A stretch of DNA of 6,932 nt from assembly GCA_904420265.1 (NCBI GenBank), contig CAJFUU010000002.1:1-6932 (forward strand), read 5' to 3'. Shown piece by piece: positions 4,931 through 6,932 of this stretch (positions are counted from its first letter, which is position 1; each line of letters opens with the position of its first letter). The position numbers and the translations under genes are program-made. Under the pieces are notes generated by a model that saw nothing but the letters and a program-made list of their open reading frames with translations, did no database searches and was not told the origin of the DNA. This DNA is from an uncultured Clostridia bacterium (GTDB lineage Bacteria > Bacillota > Clostridia > Christensenellales > Aristaeellaceae).

Positions 4931-6544
4931 ATGCTTAAAAAGGTCAAGCCTGCACGCGCGCTGGTGTGCATGCTGGTGTTGTTTTCTCTGCTGATCGCCT
5001 GGGCCTTTGCCGAGGATGCGATTGGCGCAAATACGATGCAAGACGCCGCCGCTGCGCCGGCGAGCGAAGAAGTGGAAAATACGGACGCGCCCGATGTGGA
5101 TGAAGCGCCGCAGGATATGCTGGAGCGCGATTTGGCCGCCGCCAACGGTGAAACGGACTTTGCCGGAGGCACAAAGCGCGTGATTGAAGTGCAGGAAGCT
5201 GAGGAAACCTCAAGCATCAACTTCCTTAACGGTATGGTTGCGATCTGGGAATCCACCGGCATTGCCAACGGCGAATGGCGGCAGTATGTAATGATTGCGG
5301 TTGCCTGCGTGCTTTTGTATCTGGCCATTGTCAGGGGCTTTGAGCCGTTGCTTTTGCTGCCGATCGCCTTTGGCATGCTGCTGGCAAACCTGCCGCTGGG
5401 CGGCCTGATGGACGAGCCCAGCTTTAAATACTTTGCAACGCTGCAAGAGGCGCAAAGCTATGCCGCTCCCTACGGCAAGGATGTCACGCTGGTTTCCAAG
5501 ATGTTCTGGGATGTCGGCGGCCAGGTGTTTACCACCGAGGCCGAAGCGCTGGCCGCGGGCTTTGACGCGGCGCTGCCCACCTGCACGCGCTATTTCCGCG
5601 ATTTGTACCAGGTGGCAGACGCCAACGGCGGCCTGTTCTACTATCTCTATCAGGGCGTGAAACTGGGCATCTACCCGCCGCTGATTTTCATGGGCGTGGG
5701 CGCGATGACCGACTTTGCTCCCCTGATTGCCAACCCCAAGTCGCTTTTGCTGGGCGCGGCGGCGCAGTTGGGCATCTATATCGCCTTTATCCTGGCGCGC
5801 CTGTTTGGCTTTACGTCGGCGGAGGGCGCGGCCATCGGCATCATCGGCGGCGCGGACGGCCCCACGGCCATCTTCGTCACCACCAAACTGGCCCCGCACC
5901 TCTTGGGTGCGATTGCGGTGGCGGCGTATAGCTATATGGCGCTGGTGCCGGTTATTCAGCCGCCCATCATGCGCCTGCTTACCACCAAGAAAGAGCGCGC
6001 CATTGTCATGAAGCAGCTCCGCCCGGTCAGCAAGCGCGAACTGGTGATTTTCCCCATTGCGGTGACCATCGTGGTATCGCTGCTGTTGCCCTCGGCGGCT
6101 CCGCTGGTGGGTATGCTGATGTTCGGAAACCTCCTGCGCGTCTCCGGCGTGACCGAGCGCCTTTCCAAGACCGCGCAGAACGAATTGATGAACATTGTCA
6201 CCATCTTCCTGGGCCTCACCGTCGGCGCGACGACAAGGGGTTCCACGTTCCTGACCTGGAACACCATCAAGATTCTGCTGCTGGGCGTAATCGCCTTTAT
6301 GGGCGGTACCGCGGGCGGCGTGCTGCTGGGCAAGCTGATGTGCAAGTTAACCGGCGGCAAGATCAACCCCCTCATCGGCTCGGCGGGCGTTTCTGCGGTG
6401 CCGATGGCGGCGCGCGTTTCCCAGAAGGAGGCGCAGCGCGAAAATCCCGGCAACTTCCTGCTGATGCACGCTATGGGTCCGAACGTGGCCGGCGTCATCG
6501 GTTCGGCGGTAGCGGCGGGTGTGTTCATCGCCCTGTTTGGCTGA
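4931..6544 (+). CDS. oadB: OadB-type sodium-translocating decarboxylase beta subunit, with N-terminal extension and insertion
   Basis: This polytopic membrane protein decarboxylates carboxybiotin and couples it to Na+ export. It has 537 residues, well above the roughly 375-435 usual for the family. The core starts near residue 98 (FLNGMVAIWESTG). All six residues known to matter in the Klebsiella OadB (D203, Y229, N373, G377, S382, R389) have counterparts at one constant offset of 106: D309 in GGADGPTAIF, Y335, N479, G483, S488 and R495. Two parts are unusual: residues 1-95, which look like a signal sequence (Lys-rich start, hydrophobic 11-25, AFA before ED) followed by an acidic tail, and an insertion at about 161-232 between LGGLM and GLFYYLYQG. 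ATG 4931 is chosen because GGAGG lies five bases upstream. An upstream in-frame ATG at 4796 has no ribosome site and would run through the 4854-4900 stem. Confidence 0.93.
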   Translation: MLKKVKPARALVCMLVLFSLLIAWAFAEDAIGANTMQDAAAAPASEEVENTDAPDVDEAPQDMLERDLAAANGETDFAGGTKRVIEVQEAEETSSINFLNGMVAIWESTGIANGEWRQYVMIAVACVLLYLAIVRGFEPLLLLPIAFGMLLANLPLGGLMDEPSFKYFATLQEAQSYAAPYGKDVTLVSKMFWDVGGQVFTTEAEALAAGFDAALPTCTRYFRDLYQVADANGGLFYYLYQGVKLGIYPPLIFMGVGAMTDFAPLIANPKSLLLGAAAQLGIYIAFILARLFGFTSAEGAAIGIIGGADGPTAIFVTTKLAPHLLGAIAVAAYSYMALVPVIQPPIMRLLTTKKERAIVMKQLRPVSKRELVIFPIAVTIVVSLLLPSAAPLVGMLMFGNLLRVSGVTERLSKTAQNELMNIVTIFLGLTVGATTRGSTFLTWNTIKILLLGVIAFMGGTAGGVLLGKLMCKLTGGKINPLIGSAGVSAVPMAARVSQKEAQRENPGNFLLMHAMGPNVAGVIGSAVAAGVFIALFG

Positions 6545-6592
6545 TTCGGCCCGCCCCGCGCGGGGTATTAACACTACAAGGAGGTAAAGACC

Positions 6593-6932
6593 ATGGCGAA
6601 GGTTATGATTACCGATACCATTCTTCGCGACGCGCACCAGTCCCAGGCCGCGACGCGCATGCGCACCGAGGACATGCTGCCTGCCTGCGAAATTCTCGAC
6701 AAAATCGGCTACTATTCCCTGGAGTGCTGGGGCGGCGCCACGTTCGACAGCTGCCTGCGCTTCCTGAATGAAGACCCGTGGGAGCGCCTGCGCAAGCTGC
6801 GCAAGGCCCTGCCCAACTCCAAGCTGCAAATGCTCTTCCGCGGCCAGAACATTCTCGGCTACAAGCACTATGCGGACGACGTGGTGGAAGAGTTCGTGCG
6901 CCTGTCGATCAAAAACGGCATCGACATCATCC
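6593..6932 (+). CDS. oadA: OadA/5S-like carboxyltransferase (oxaloacetate decarboxylase alpha or pyruvate carboxylase subunit B), 5' part
   Basis: Only the first 113 residues are in the window; the gene continues past the right edge. The family moves CO2 between oxaloacetate/pyruvate and biotin in a TIM-barrel active site with a divalent metal. Signature motifs are DTILRDAHQS (8-17, where the Asp of RDAHQS is a metal ligand), ECWGGATFD (44-52) and MLFRGQN followed by GYKHYADDVV (80-98). AAGGAGGT at 6578-6585 sits seven bases before ATG 6593, which is 48 bases after the beta-subunit stop, so it reads as part of the same operon. Whether the missing C-terminus carries its own biotinyl domain, as in enterobacterial OadA, cannot be seen. 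The free-standing carrier gene upstream makes a 5S-like form without one plausible. Confidence 0.92.
   Translation, partial: MAKVMITDTILRDAHQSQAATRMRTEDMLPACEILDKIGYYSLECWGGATFDSCLRFLNEDPWERLRKLRKALPNSKLQMLFRGQNILGYKHYADDVVEEFVRLSIKNGIDII

Noticed and set aside
4232..5041. Minus-strand open frame opposite the biotin carrier gene
   Set aside because: It is the complement of the Pro-Ala repeats, which read as Gly/Arg on the other strand, so it is a shadow.
6554..6565. 12-base GC palindrome (CCCCGCGCGGGG) before the OadA-like gene
   Set aside because: At best it gives a 4-bp stem with a 4-base loop and no T tract. It is too short to call a terminator or an operator in DNA this GC-rich.

Overview
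The window suggests a GC-rich, anaerobic, fermentative member of the Bacillota, most likely a gut-type Clostridia lineage. The grounds are strong GGAGG ribosome sites on most genes, a classical sigma-A promoter, and a biotin-dependent, sodium-pumping decarboxylase operon. The taxonomy is inference.

Layout. Positions 1-12 hold the first four codons of a minus-strand gene that runs off the left edge, preceded by a strong ribosome site and a perfect 12-bp hairpin (37-68). Between about 160 and 420 lies a decayed minus-strand reading frame. It resembles the C-terminal catalytic end of a tyrosine recombinase, with the His and Tyr still correctly spaced but the frame interrupted by a stop. A terminator hairpin (507-536) follows the minus-strand gene at 565-2136. 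That gene encodes a membrane-anchored protein with a long Ala/Ser/Pro/Asp linker and three C-terminal modules that each keep one His and three Cys. Its promoter (TTGAGT, 17 bp, TATAAT) lies in the divergent intergenic region, facing away from the plus-strand operon.

The plus-strand operon (2377 to the right edge) encodes, in order, an MmdA/12S-like carboxyltransferase, an OadG/MmdD-like small membrane subunit, a biotin carboxyl carrier protein with a Pro-Ala linker, an OadB-type sodium-translocating beta subunit, and the N-terminus of an OadA/5S-like carboxyltransferase. The last gene is cut by the window edge.

How the parts would work together. A carboxyltransferase moves CO2 from a carboxylated substrate to biotin on the carrier protein. 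The beta subunit decarboxylates carboxybiotin and exports Na+. The small subunit holds the assembly together. Two carboxyltransferases of different families share one carrier. The complex could therefore decarboxylate both an acyl-CoA substrate and oxaloacetate, or exchange CO2 between them as the Wood-Werkman transcarboxylase does. The first carboxyltransferase departs from the usual family motifs, and the beta subunit carries a signal-peptide-like acidic N-terminus plus an insertion of about 70 residues. These are the most unusual parts of an otherwise recognisable system.
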